Position numbers and translations under genes: made by a program
The notes under the pieces: generated by a model
The model's database searches: none
The model's input: only the letters and a program-made list of their open reading frames with translations
What the model was told of the DNA's origin: nothing
In this document: positions 7,821-16,658 of the stretch, one piece after another
Layout: each line of letters starts with the position of its first letter
Position numbering within the stretch: the stretch's first letter is position 1
NCBI RefSeq assembly: GCF_900102185.1
Contig: NZ_LT629690.1
Location: 2,170,001-2,234,000, forward strand
DNA from: Terriglobus roseus
GTDB taxonomy: Bacteria > Acidobacteriota > Terriglobia > Terriglobales > Acidobacteriaceae
DNA: 64,000 nucleotides
Direction: 5' to 3'

Positions 7821-8290
7821 TCTGAATATTTTGTCCCGTCCAGAGCGATGCCCTGACTCTTGGAATGTACGTCAAAGACGTTCTGGCCGCCCCAGCCGCT
7901 GGTGTCAGGCTCGTCCTGCATGGAGCGGAGTTGCCAGTCGGTATCACCGGTCATGGGGTCTTTCGGAATGCCCCGCAGAAACTTCACCTTCTTGGTTTGG
8001 ACGTCTACGCCGTCGACCAGTGTTTCCAAATCCGGCGGATAGTTGAAGCTATCGAGCTTGGTCTGGAAGGCTCCGCGATCTGCGGCGTCCTTGTACCGAT
8101 CGATGGCGGAACGCATCTGCCACAGGGCGGTGCGCAGTTCCCTTTCCTTGGTCCGCTTCACCTGCCAGCGAGTGACCGGGATGGCGGCACCCGCGAGGAT
8201 GGCGAGGATGCCCACCACCACGATGAGTTCGACAAGGGTGAAACCGCCCTGACCAGAGTCCGGCCCGGATTTCGCCGTTCGCATACGCAT
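7814..8290 (-). CDS. Type II secretion / type IV pilin-like pseudopilin (GspG-like), first copy
   Basis: 158 residues. The prepilin peptidase site is GQGG then FTLVELIVVV, with Glu at mature position 5, followed by a hydrophobic helix and a globular domain. Features of GspG-like proteins are present: a PKDPMTGDTDW segment (about 110-120) and a C-terminal FDVHSKSQGIALDG..YSEW. Such proteins polymerise into the periplasmic pseudopilus of a secretion system. The ribosome site GGGGAG lies 7 nt before the ATG. It sits 15 nt after the secretin gene. No GspE ATPase or GspF membrane protein is encoded in this window. Confidence 0.87.
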   Translation of the reverse strand: MRMRTAKSGPDSGQGGFTLVELIVVVGILAILAGAAIPVTRWQVKRTKERELRTALWQMRSAIDRYKDAADRGAFQTKLDSFNYPPDLETLVDGVDVQTKKVKFLRGIPKDPMTGDTDWQLRSMQDEPDTSGWGGQNVFDVHSKSQGIALDGTKYSEW

Positions 8291-8305
8291 GGCGATTCTC
8301 CCCTG

Positions 8306-10756
8306 TTACTTCACGTGGACCGTGGCCTGCGAACCGACCGCGGGCAGATTGACCTGCGTGCTGTTCTTCGCGCCTACCTTGCTGAGCGAAACGGTCGAGT
8401 CACCTGCGGCGTTTGCCTTGAAGGTTAGGACGCACACCGATCCCTGGCCATCCACACCGCGTACCGCAGGCGGACGCGAGATGGAGATGGTGGTGGTGCC
8501 GTTGCCTTCGTCGCGGTGAACGACGGCTACGGACTGGCCGTCACGCGAGAGGAGTTCGCCCGAATCGACGTTGACCAGCGACAGAACAGCAGGATTGAAC
8601 TGCACCTGCAGCGGCACGGAGTACAGGTCCTTCGCACCGGAAGCGATGACCGCCATCTGGAAGGTGCTGCCGACTGTCTGTGTGGCCTGTCCCGGGGCGA
8701 CTGCGAAGCTTACCGGTGGAGCAGAGGCTGCGGCGGCTGGCTGAGCAGCGGGTGATCCAACTGGCTGCGAATTCTGTTTCAGAGCGGCAGCTGCGGCCTG
8801 CGCTGCGGGCGTGTTCTCATTGCCGATCTGGCCGATCATGGCCGATGCGGCCTGCGCTGCTGTAATGGGAGCCGATGGCGGCAGGTTCCGCGCAGGCTGC
8901 TGCGGGAAGGCGCTGGTATTCATGCTGGCGGCGTTATCGCCTGCAAGCGCCTCAGCGACGACTTCGCGACGGAGTTCGATCGCCTGACCGGAACCTGTAT
9001 CGATGGCGCGCGTGTTCAAGCGCGTGATCAGCGGTTCGCGCACGATGTGCGGGATCAGCAGGAAGACGACTTCGTCCTGCGAACGATCGCGGTTGTGCGT
9101 ACTGAAGATGTTCTTGAGGATCGGAATTTCAGACAGACCGGGTGTGCCGGAGAGCGAATCCGTTTCCTGCCGCGTGAGGATGCCGGCGAGGATGCTGGGT
9201 TCGCCTTCCTTAAGCTGGATAACCTGCTCTACCGTGCGCTGACCGATGACCGGCTCTGTGACGCCGGAGATGGTGACGTCGCTGGCATGGGTGGAGATTT
9301 CCAGCTTCATCTTGAGTGAGACTTCGCGGTCCTGATGAACGGTCGGCGTGAGGTCGATGTTGACACCGATATCCATGTAGGTGAACTGCGTGTTCACCAG
9401 CGATGACACGATGGCCGTAGACGCGCCGGAGGAGTACGAACCGGTGGCGACGGGGATCTTCTGACCGATCTTCAACTGCGCGCGCTGTCCGTCAGTAGCG
9501 CGGATGCGCGGATTCTGCAGGATGCGTGTATCGCTGTCCGAAAGCAGTGCTGCCACCGTTGCGTTACCGACGCTGACGGCGAAGTTGCTGGCGGTCAGGT
9601 TTGCGAAGGTATTCAGCGTTGGAGACGTTGTTGTGGTGGTTGTGCTGCTGGACGAACTGGACGAGGACGATGAGGTGCTGTTGGCAACCTGTGGCGTGAT
9701 GGTGACGCTCTGCGGCAGCGTGAGACCGAGATTACGCGAGTGATCGCGATTGACTTCAAGGACAGCCACGTCCACCACGACTTCGCTATGCGGACGGTCG
9801 AGGTTGTTCAGCAGCTCCTGCGTGAGCATGAGCTGATCGGGCGTGCCGCGCTCCACGATGGCGTTCTGGCTGGGAACGAGGAAGATTTTGACGTCTTGTT
9901 CCAGCACGTTACGCAGTGCGGTCAGAAGCTCGTTCTGATCCGCCTGTGTGGCCGCGTTGGAGAGGTAAAACGTCTGCACGGCACGCGTCTGCAGGTCCTG
10001 ACGCTTCTGCTGCGTGTTCTGCGCGACGAAGATCGTGTTCGACGTGACTGGCTTATAGAACGTGCCGGACTGCGTGCCGAGAATGCGCAGACCGTCAGAC
10101 AGCGAAACGCCCTTCAGATCAAGCTGGATCCGGCGCGAGGTGTAGTCGGGGTCGAAGATGACATTGAGGCCGGCAGCTTTGCCGATGGCCTGATAGAGCA
10201 CCTTGGTGTCTTCCACCATGCTCAGCGTCAGCGGGTCCGATGAAACGGGCTTCAGCTTTAGCGGCTCGCCAAGCGTGGCAAGCTCTGGCGCGGGGCCCGT
10301 GGATGCTGGCAGGTCGAGATTGCTGGTCGGGGTGTTCGCGAGAATCCGCTCGGTGACATTAATTTCCTGCTGAGCGGATTGATTGCTGCCGTCAATGGCG
10401 AGGGCGCGCTCAAACTCAGTGAGAGCACCATGAATGTCGCCACTTTGACGCAGGACGCGACCACGGTCAACGTGGGCGGCGGCGGCCGAAAAGCGTGCGC
10501 GCTCAAAGTGCGTCTTGTAGCGAAGGTCGTTTGGCTTGAGCAGGTGGGCCTGGCGGTACGCCTCAAATGCAGCGTCCCAGTCTTCACGAGACTCGGCATC
10601 TGCGCCGCGCTTGGACCATGCCGAGGCGGACTGTGCGTGCGCCGGCGGCGCGGTGAAGGCAGCGGTACTGATGAGCAATGCGGCGGCAGCGCCTGCGTGG
10701 AATAGGCTGCGGCCCAACGTCGTACATGCGCCTCTGCCCGGTTTCTGAATCGTCAA
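8306..10756 (-). CDS. Secretin with N-terminal TPR-like region and C-terminal cohesin-like domain
   Basis: 816-residue outer-membrane secretin. Order: signal peptide (cleavage near residue 41, PPAHA), TPR-like helices (about 44-135), STN/secretin N-domains (about 175-320), secretin core (about 325-575) with ILQNPRIRATDGQ and the signature SGTPGLSEIPILKNIFS, an Ala/Pro/Gln-rich linker (about 595-680) and a beta-rich cohesin-like domain (about 685-815). A Ser/Thr run (359-380) is inserted in the secretin core. The start is a TTG with GGAAG just upstream. It heads the operon with two pseudopilins. It resembles GspD/PilQ; the C-terminal domain may bind a partner at the cell surface or in the periplasm (inference). 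Confidence 0.88.
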   Translation of the reverse strand: MTIQKPGRGACTTLGRSLFHAGAAAALLISTAAFTAPPAHAQSASAWSKRGADAESREDWDAAFEAYRQAHLLKPNDLRYKTHFERARFSAAAAHVDRGRVLRQSGDIHGALTEFERALAIDGSNQSAQQEINVTERILANTPTSNLDLPASTGPAPELATLGEPLKLKPVSSDPLTLSMVEDTKVLYQAIGKAAGLNVIFDPDYTSRRIQLDLKGVSLSDGLRILGTQSGTFYKPVTSNTIFVAQNTQQKRQDLQTRAVQTFYLSNAATQADQNELLTALRNVLEQDVKIFLVPSQNAIVERGTPDQLMLTQELLNNLDRPHSEVVVDVAVLEVNRDHSRNLGLTLPQSVTITPQVANSTSSSSSSSSSSTTTTTTSPTLNTFANLTASNFAVSVGNATVAALLSDSDTRILQNPRIRATDGQRAQLKIGQKIPVATGSYSSGASTAIVSSLVNTQFTYMDIGVNIDLTPTVHQDREVSLKMKLEISTHASDVTISGVTEPVIGQRTVEQVIQLKEGEPSILAGILTRQETDSLSGTPGLSEIPILKNIFSTHNRDRSQDEVVFLLIPHIVREPLITRLNTRAIDTGSGQAIELRREVVAEALAGDNAASMNTSAFPQQPARNLPPSAPITAAQAASAMIGQIGNENTPAAQAAAAALKQNSQPVGSPAAQPAAAASAPPVSFAVAPGQATQTVGSTFQMAVIASGAKDLYSVPLQVQFNPAVLSLVNVDSGELLSRDGQSVAVVHRDEGNGTTTISISRPPAVRGVDGQGSVCVLTFKANAAGDSTVSLSKVGAKNSTQVNLPAVGSQATVHVK

Positions 10757-10934
10757 CTTCCGCTTCCGCCTCTCAGGGGATTCCTGCCTCTCTGTTGGAC
10801 GGATGTAAGCAAAAACCGCTCACACAAAGCCAATGTCAGGGACGCTGAATCTGCCTGTTTTGTGTGAGAAGTGTACCATCGTGAGAAGGGCGCTGGATGC
10901 TTCCGTAGTGGAGGTCCACGCATCAGATAGAACC

Positions 10935-11462
10935 ATGCCGCATTCTCCCGCCGTATTTCAGCAAAACCCATCCAAAAAACCAGCGCAACGCGACCCGGTC
11001 GCGGTGGGCCAGCGGGATGCTGCCGTAAACCGGTCTGCCAGCCATAACTACTTTCTTACAGACCGTTTTGAATGTGGAATTGCGCTGCGCGGCACCGAAG
11101 TGAAGAGCATTCGCGAAGGCAAAGCGCAGTTGAAAGACGCCTATGGGCTGATCAACAACGGTGAGGCATTTTTGCTGAATGCTCACATTGGCGCGTTTTC
11201 GCACGGCAACATCATGAACCACGAAGAGACGCGCACCCGTAAGCTGCTGCTGCATAAGGAAGAGTTGCGCAAGTTGACGGCACGGACCAAGGAAAAGGGT
11301 TTCACCCTGATTCCGACGCGTTTCTACTTCAAGAATGGTCGCGTAAAGTGCGAACTGGCGTTAGCCCGCGGTAAGCAGGATTGGGATAAGCGCGAGACCG
11401 AACGCAACCGCGAGGCAGATCGTGAAGCTCGCGCGGCTGTTGCGCGTAGCCAACGTCGATAG
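10935..11462 (+). CDS. smpB: SsrA-binding protein SmpB
   Basis: tmRNA-binding protein of trans-translation, 175 residues. The hallmarks are RSASHNYFLTDRFECGIALRG near the start, GTEVKSIREGKAQL, LLLHKEEL and the C-terminal ALARGKQDWDKRE followed by a basic tail that enters the decoding centre. The N-terminal extension of about 30 residues is longer than the usual 150-160-residue protein. The ATG at 10935 is chosen because the upstream frame codes for an unrelated Cys-rich stretch. It is divergent from the secretin gene and 45 nt before pepA. Confidence 0.95.
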   Translation: MPHSPAVFQQNPSKKPAQRDPVAVGQRDAAVNRSASHNYFLTDRFECGIALRGTEVKSIREGKAQLKDAYGLINNGEAFLLNAHIGAFSHGNIMNHEETRTRKLLLHKEELRKLTARTKEKGFTLIPTRFYFKNGRVKCELALARGKQDWDKRETERNREADREARAAVARSQRR

Positions 11463-11493
11463 TCGCGCTGCGATTTTCTTCCGTTGGCAGAGC

Positions 11494-11499
11494 TACACT
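11494..11499 (+). promoter_or_regulatory. Candidate -10 box (TACACT) for pepA
   Basis: TACACT ends 8 nt before the pepA ATG, the same distance as at engB. No -35 element is evident. If used, transcripts would begin at or next to the start codon. Confidence 0.35.
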
Positions 11500-11507
11500 G
11501 TTGGGGC

Positions 11508-13013
11508 ATGAATGCCTCGCTTCAGTTCTCAAACGCCCCCGAATTTGTGACATCGCTGCTGACCGTGTTTGCCGTTGATAATGGCAGCGCACCTGATGCT
11601 CCTTCCATTTCTCTTCTGACAGCAGAACAAGCGATTCTTGCTGCCGCTGCGCCTTTCCTGAACTCTGGTGAGTTTAAGGCGGATGCTGGCGGGACATTGC
11701 TGCTGCATGCGCCTGCTGGACTGAAGGCGGAGCGGTTGTTGATTGTGGGTGCAGGTAAGGCTGCGAAGCTTTCGACTGCGGAATTGCGTAAGGCTGCTGG
11801 CACCGCGATTCGTACTGCGAAAGCGAAGAGTATTCGCGATGCGGCGATCGTATTTCCGAAGCTGAATGAAAATCTGGACGCCGCGGAAGTATCGCGTGCG
11901 TTGACGGAAGGCATTCTGCTGGCGGATTACGATGCGGATACGTATCGCAGCCAGCGGGAAGACCGCAGCATGCAGAATGTTGTTCTGCTTGGTGATGAGA
12001 CGTCGCGTGGTGCGTTGGAGCGTGGGTTCGCTGAAGGTGAAGTTTTTGCTGCGGCACAGAACTTTGCGCGGACGCTGGTGAATGAGCCCGGCAATGTGCT
12101 GACTCCTACGGAGCTTGGCAAGCGCGCTGCTGCGATGTGCGAGGCCAATGGGCTGTCCTGCGAAGTTCACAGCACGGAGAAACTGAAGGAACTGGGCATG
12201 GGTGCGTTCCTGGGTGTGGCGCAGGGTTCTGTGCAGCCGCCTGCGCTTATCGTGATGCGCTATAAGCCTGCGAAGGCCGCGAACAGCAACGTGATTGGCC
12301 TTGTGGGCAAAGGCATTACGTTTGATACCGGCGGCATCTCCATCAAGCCTGCGGATGGCATGGACAAGATGAAGTACGACATGGCTGGTGCTGCTGCCAT
12401 GATTGGTGCGATGCAGACGATTGCTGCGTTGAAGCCTGCGGTAGAGGTGATCGGTGTTGTGTGTTCTGCGGAGAATATGCCGAGTGGCTCCGCGTACAAG
12501 CCGGGTGATGTATTAACGGCGATGAGCGGCAAGACCATTGAGGTGATGAACACAGATGCTGAAGGTCGGCTGGTGCTCGCAGATGGCTTGCACTATGCGA
12601 AGACTTTGGGTGCAACGCATCTCATCAATGCGGCGACGCTGACGGGCGCGTGTGTCGTTGCGTTGGGCAAGTTGAACAGCGGTTTGTTCTCAAACGATGA
12701 TGAGACCGTTGCGTTGTTCCGCGAAGCAGTAAATACAACCGACGAAACTTTCTGGCAGCTTCCCTGTACCGATGATTATCGCGAGTTGATTAAGAGCGAC
12801 ATTGCCGACATTAGAAACACCGGTATGGATCGTTGGGGTGGTGCGATCACTGCTGCGATGTTCCTGAAAGAGTTTGTTGGCGAGACGCCGTGGATTCATC
12901 TGGACATTGCAGGGCAGGCATGGATTGACGAATCTCGTTCGTACATTGCCAAGGGACCGAGCGGCGTCGCGGTGCGGTCGATTGTGGAATGGGTGCGGGC
13001 GCTGGCGCAATGA
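11508..13013 (+). CDS. pepA: Leucyl aminopeptidase (M17 family)
   Basis: Cytosolic metallo-aminopeptidase of 501 residues, the usual family length. The catalytic half carries GKGITFDTGGISIKP and KYDMAGAAAM (metal ligands and catalytic Lys) and the M17 signature NTDAEGRLVLADGL. The N-terminal half is the substrate-assembly/DNA-binding-like macro domain. A TTG at 11484 is in frame, but the ATG at 11508 gives the family-like N-terminus MNASLQFS. Its stop overlaps the ATG of a receiver-domain gene (ATGA), an unusual partner. Confidence 0.93.
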   Translation: MNASLQFSNAPEFVTSLLTVFAVDNGSAPDAPSISLLTAEQAILAAAAPFLNSGEFKADAGGTLLLHAPAGLKAERLLIVGAGKAAKLSTAELRKAAGTAIRTAKAKSIRDAAIVFPKLNENLDAAEVSRALTEGILLADYDADTYRSQREDRSMQNVVLLGDETSRGALERGFAEGEVFAAAQNFARTLVNEPGNVLTPTELGKRAAAMCEANGLSCEVHSTEKLKELGMGAFLGVAQGSVQPPALIVMRYKPAKAANSNVIGLVGKGITFDTGGISIKPADGMDKMKYDMAGAAAMIGAMQTIAALKPAVEVIGVVCSAENMPSGSAYKPGDVLTAMSGKTIEVMNTDAEGRLVLADGLHYAKTLGATHLINAATLTGACVVALGKLNSGLFSNDDETVALFREAVNTTDETFWQLPCTDDYRELIKSDIADIRNTGMDRWGGAITAAMFLKEFVGETPWIHLDIAGQAWIDESRSYIAKGPSGVAVRSIVEWVRALAQ

Positions 13014-13383
13014 CTTTGGCTGAGAGCACCGTCCTTGTTGTGGACGACGAACCTATTTTGCGACTTACATTTTCTATCGTGCTGCAGCGGACGGGAGCAC
13101 GTGTTCTTACCGCTGACGATGGAGCGGAAGCACTGCGGATTGTGGAAGCAGATCCTGTCGATCTGATCCTGACCGACAAACAGATGCCGAACGTGAATGG
13201 AATGGCTTTGCTACGCCAACTGCGCGAACGCGGTGTGATGACGCCAGTCATTTTGTTTGTGAATGTGTTGTGCCAGAAGACGCGTCAGAGATGGAACGAC
13301 TCGGCGTAGCACAGACTGTGACCAAGCCAATTCATCCACTGGAGTTGGTGCGTGTTATGGAGGCGGTGCTTGTAGACAGGTAA
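13010..13383 (+). pseudogene. Single-domain response regulator, frameshifted
   Basis: CheY-like receiver starting at the ATGA overlap with pepA. The first frame carries VLVVDDEP (acidic pair at 12-13), phospho-acceptor TDKQMPN (Asp56) and TPVILF, then drifts into unrelated sequence and stops at 13309. A second frame, read from about 13255 and ending at TAA 13381-13383, supplies the missing C-terminal part, with EDASEMERLG and VTKPIHPLELVRVMEAVL, including the conserved Lys-Pro. One base appears to be missing in the T-rich stretch 13251-13262. This may be a true inactivating frameshift, a sequencing error or, less likely, recoding. Confidence 0.8.
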
Positions 13384-13410
13384 TACCCTTATCAGTGTGG
13401 AGCTACAAGT

Positions 13411-13439
13411 GAGGTCAACGCGGTGATTGCGTTGACCTC
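13411..13439. terminator. Hairpin terminator between convergent genes
   Basis: A perfect 11-bp stem (13411-13421 with 13429-13439) and 7-nt loop is followed rightward by AACTTTCTT. It separates the receiver pseudogene from the converging argS. Confidence 0.8.
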
Positions 13440-13446
13440 AACTTTC

Positions 13447-15432
13447 TTACATCGACAGTGGCACTTCGATGCCGAGCCAGCCGAGGACGCGCGTGAGTTC
13501 GCGTGAAGCTACGGCAGCGGTAGCCAATAGCAACTTCTTCCGTGCGGGATCGGTTTCGTTCAACACGTGATTGCGGTGGTAGAAATTGTTGAACTCCTGC
13601 GCGAGCTGGAAGGCAAAACGCGCGACGATGGCGGGTTCTGCTGCCGCAATGGACTGCTCAACAATCGTTGTCACACGCGACAGGATGAGCCACATGGCCC
13701 ACAGGCTGTCGCCTGCTTCACCTTCGAAGTAGGGGGCCAGATCGAGGTCAGCAATGTCATTGATCGCGTGCTGCTCTGTGACGCCTGCCTTCTTCAGGAT
13801 GTTTGCGGCGCGTACTGCGGAGTACTGCACGTACGGGCCGGTTTCACCTTCGAAGGAAAGCGCATCGCGGAAATCAAACGCGATGATGGTGTTGCGTGTG
13901 TACTTCAGCATGAAGTAACGCAGAGCACCCACTGCGATCTGTTCCGCGGAACGTTGGCGCTGCGACTCGGGATCTTCCGGATGACGTGCGTCGACTTCGG
14001 ATTTCGCAGCTGCGATGAGGCGATCGAGAAGATCGTCTGCCTTTACACCAAAGCCTTTGCGACCACTGACTTCGAGGTGTGTCTTTTCCTTGTCGGCATC
14101 GCTGAGGGTGTAGCCGAGATCGATGGCGCAACGCGGTGTGAGCGCAACCATGGCGTAGTTGATGTGCGTGTAGTTCGCTGCGGCCTCGGTGTAACCGAGT
14201 GCGCGAAGACTCTCTACGACGTTGGCCTGCGGATCGTTCTGACGTGAGTCGATCACGTTGTAGATGGCAGCGGCCTGACCGTAGTTAGGATGCGGTTCTT
14301 CGCCGTGCATGGTGCTGATCCAGCAGGGATGCGTTTCGTACTCGCGGAAGATCTTGTAGCCGAAATCGCGACCCGGTAGAAGGCCGAACTTCCATAGGTG
14401 ATACGCGATGTCTTTGCCTACGTAAGTCACGGTGCCGTTGGAACGGATGATGACCTTTGCATCTTCATCGGGGCCTTCCACAACTTCTGCGCCGGGGCGA
14501 CGCATAACCCAGCAGCCCTTATTCTTGCCTTCGGTTTCGAGATACAGAACACCGCGCTCAACCATCAACTGGCGTGCTGCTTCCCAGAAATGCAGGTGCA
14601 GGATTTCGCTTTCACGCGGCAGGAAGTCGTACTCGATGGAGAGGCGCTCCATGGTTTCGAGATGACGCTCGAGAACCGCAGTGGCGACGAGGTCGGCTAC
14701 CTTTGCGATTTCGTTGTTGCCTTCTTCAATGTGGTGCAGCGTGTCCAGGCGCAGCTTCTTGCGTGCTTCTTTCTGGTCGGCATCACTGTCATACCACTGC
14801 GAGACGCGGGCGTAGAGATCCCACAGGTAGTAGTCGACGCGTTCGCCGCGCGCGACGAGATCGCCGATGAGTGCATCCACATCCGCAGACGACTTCCCTT
14901 CCAGATGCAGCAGGCCGACGACTACGTCCGCCACCTGAACGCCGGTGTTATCGATGTAGTTCTGCACCACGGTGGGATAGCCGGACTTATAGCTGTCCTT
15001 GCGCAGGAGACGCGCGAAGCTGTCACCGAGGATGGCGTTGCGCAGATGGCCTACGTGAGCGGCTTTGTTCGGGTTGATGCTGGTGTGTTCGACGAGACGG
15101 AGGCCTTCGCCGCCAATGTCAGAGTGTTCGCCCTTGGCAATGCGCTTGGTGATGGCTGCGCGATCAAGCTTTACGTTGAGGTAGCCAGCACCGGCGACTT
15201 CAACCGTGGCAACACCGTCGATGCCGTTGAGTTCAGCGGCAAGTTCAGTGGCGATCATCTTCGGTGCTTTGCGCAGGCGCTTGGCGAGCTCAAAGGCGAC
15301 GGGCGTGGCGATTTCGCCCATCGCGATGTTTGGCGGAAGCTCTGTGGCGATGTTTGCGCCGGTGACTTCGTATTTTGTTTGCAGCACGTTTGCTGTGGTT
15401 TCCAGCAGTGCCTGTTTGAGCTTGCGATACAT
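13447..15432 (-). CDS. argS: Arginyl-tRNA synthetase
   Basis: Class I aminoacyl-tRNA synthetase, 661 residues. Features in order: N-terminal additional domain (1-120), class I signature INPNKAAHVGHLRNA (HxGH element, about residues 120-134), the ArgRS region LEVSGRKGFGVKADDLLDRL in place of a canonical KMSK, and the alpha-helical anticodon-binding domain with ETGPYVQYSAVRAANIL and a C-terminal YHRNHVLN stretch. It charges tRNA-Arg in the cytosol. It is slightly longer than the typical 550-600 residues. Only a weak purine-rich ribosome site (AAGAA) precedes the ATG. It ends next to the hairpin at 13411. Confidence 0.95.
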   Translation of the reverse strand: MYRKLKQALLETTANVLQTKYEVTGANIATELPPNIAMGEIATPVAFELAKRLRKAPKMIATELAAELNGIDGVATVEVAGAGYLNVKLDRAAITKRIAKGEHSDIGGEGLRLVEHTSINPNKAAHVGHLRNAILGDSFARLLRKDSYKSGYPTVVQNYIDNTGVQVADVVVGLLHLEGKSSADVDALIGDLVARGERVDYYLWDLYARVSQWYDSDADQKEARKKLRLDTLHHIEEGNNEIAKVADLVATAVLERHLETMERLSIEYDFLPRESEILHLHFWEAARQLMVERGVLYLETEGKNKGCWVMRRPGAEVVEGPDEDAKVIIRSNGTVTYVGKDIAYHLWKFGLLPGRDFGYKIFREYETHPCWISTMHGEEPHPNYGQAAAIYNVIDSRQNDPQANVVESLRALGYTEAAANYTHINYAMVALTPRCAIDLGYTLSDADKEKTHLEVSGRKGFGVKADDLLDRLIAAAKSEVDARHPEDPESQRQRSAEQIAVGALRYFMLKYTRNTIIAFDFRDALSFEGETGPYVQYSAVRAANILKKAGVTEQHAINDIADLDLAPYFEGEAGDSLWAMWLILSRVTTIVEQSIAAAEPAIVARFAFQLAQEFNNFYHRNHVLNETDPARKKLLLATAAVASRELTRVLGWLGIEVPLSM

Positions 15433-15480
15433 AGTTCGTTCTTTCTACATGGGCTGCGCGTGTGCGCAGCAGTTCTTCAC

Positions 15481-16521
15481 TTACAGGAGATCGGCTTCAG
15501 GCGGAAGTGAATGAATTTCCTGCGAGAGCGTTTTACCACCATGCTCTTTGCGGTTGATCAGGAAGCCGATGCCACCGACGATGTTGACGAGCATAAAGAT
15601 GACGAAGTGCACAAAGAGTGCGTACAGGATGGCCAGCGATGTGGGCACACCCTGCGACTCCATGGCGAGCTTGCCAAATGCTTCAAAAGGGCCGATGCCA
15701 CCGGGAGCGCTGGGCAACATAAAGCTCAGATTGCTGAGAATGGACGCGAGCATGGAGCCGTGGAATGTGTTGAGGCCCAGGAGCTGCGCGGTGGAATAAA
15801 AGACCATGCCTTCACAGAGCCAGACGATGGACGTGAGCAGCACGAGCAGAAAGCGCACCGGGTACGGGATGTGCACGATGGCATCAAACAACTGCTCAGC
15901 CCACTCGCCGAACTTGCGTGTGCGTGGGTGATTGCCGTAACGCGCAACGAGTTTCTGCACGAGGAGGTGCAGGATGTGTGTGCCGAAGAGAAGCAGGCCC
16001 AGGCAGAACACCAGAATGACGAGCACCAGACGAACCGTCTGCGCGACGCCATACCCGTGGAATGAGAACGCAGCAAAGCTGCTCTCAAGCCCGGAGGCTG
16101 CCACGGCAAAGAAGCCGAGCAGCATGACCGTATCCAGCAGACGTTCCAACACCACGGTACTAAGCACAGCGGACGATGACGCGTTTACATCCGGGGCATA
16201 GGCAAAGATGCGCAGGAAATCGCCAATGCGGAAGGGCAGGATGTTGTTTGCCGCCAGGCTGGTCATGAGCACGCGAAAGCATGCGGTGAGGCGCGCGTTA
16301 TATCGGCGCAGCATGAGCCACCAGCGATAGCTGCGGAGGCCGTAATCTACCGAGATGAAGCCCAGTACACCCAGAATCCATACGGGATGGCCGAAGTGCA
16401 CATCGCGCAGCTCATCCAGGTGGAATCCGCGCAGGGTCCGCCAAAGGAAAAAGGCGGAGATGAGAAGCCCGGGAATGAGTTTCCAGTAGCGGCTTGCGTT
16501 GCTGGATGGCTTTTCGCTCAA
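15481..16521 (-). CDS. Flippase-like membrane protein (LPG synthase TM / UPF0104 family)
   Basis: About 346 residues with 7-8 hydrophobic segments. The family pattern of lysylphosphatidylglycerol synthase transmembrane domains is visible: YGLRSYRWWLMLRRY, SLAANNILPFRIGDFLRIFAY, STVVLERLLDTVMLL and LPSAPGGIGPFEAFGK. Such proteins move or build lipids in the inner membrane; the substrate here is unknown. I choose a TTG start at 16521 because AGGAG lies 7 nt upstream and a TATAAT box at 16581-16586 would place transcription start just downstream of the alternative GTG at 16578. It is 48 nt upstream of argS and co-directional with it. Confidence 0.82.
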   Translation of the reverse strand: MSEKPSSNASRYWKLIPGLLISAFFLWRTLRGFHLDELRDVHFGHPVWILGVLGFISVDYGLRSYRWWLMLRRYNARLTACFRVLMTSLAANNILPFRIGDFLRIFAYAPDVNASSSAVLSTVVLERLLDTVMLLGFFAVAASGLESSFAAFSFHGYGVAQTVRLVLVILVFCLGLLLFGTHILHLLVQKLVARYGNHPRTRKFGEWAEQLFDAIVHIPYPVRFLLVLLTSIVWLCEGMVFYSTAQLLGLNTFHGSMLASILSNLSFMLPSAPGGIGPFEAFGKLAMESQGVPTSLAILYALFVHFVIFMLVNIVGGIGFLINRKEHGGKTLSQEIHSLPPEADLL

Positions 16522-16580
16522 ACAATGGCTCCTGCTCTGCGGGGATACGGGCGGGAATGAAATTGGGACATGCCTCACCG

Positions 16581-16586
16581 ATTATA
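16581..16586 (-). promoter_or_regulatory. Consensus -10 box (TATAAT) for the flippase-like gene
   Basis: TATAAT read on the minus strand. The expected transcription start, about 16574, falls downstream of the first possible GTG codon at 16578 and upstream of the TTG at 16521 that carries a good ribosome site. No clear -35 is visible. Confidence 0.5.
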
Positions 16587-16658
16587 CGAAGATTGGCAGA
16601 AGACGCCGCTGCGTACGTCTAACTCTGCACGTTAGTCTTAGGTGCTCGCACACAATAC

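Noticed and set aside
13250-13309. Programmed ribosomal frameshift in the receiver gene
   Set aside because: No clear slippery heptamer with a downstream pseudoknot or internal ribosome site is visible, so a plain mutation or sequencing error is simpler.
14398-15510. 370-codon open frame antisense to argS
   Set aside because: Opposite a well-supported synthetase; the protein shows no domain and reflects codon bias of the real gene.
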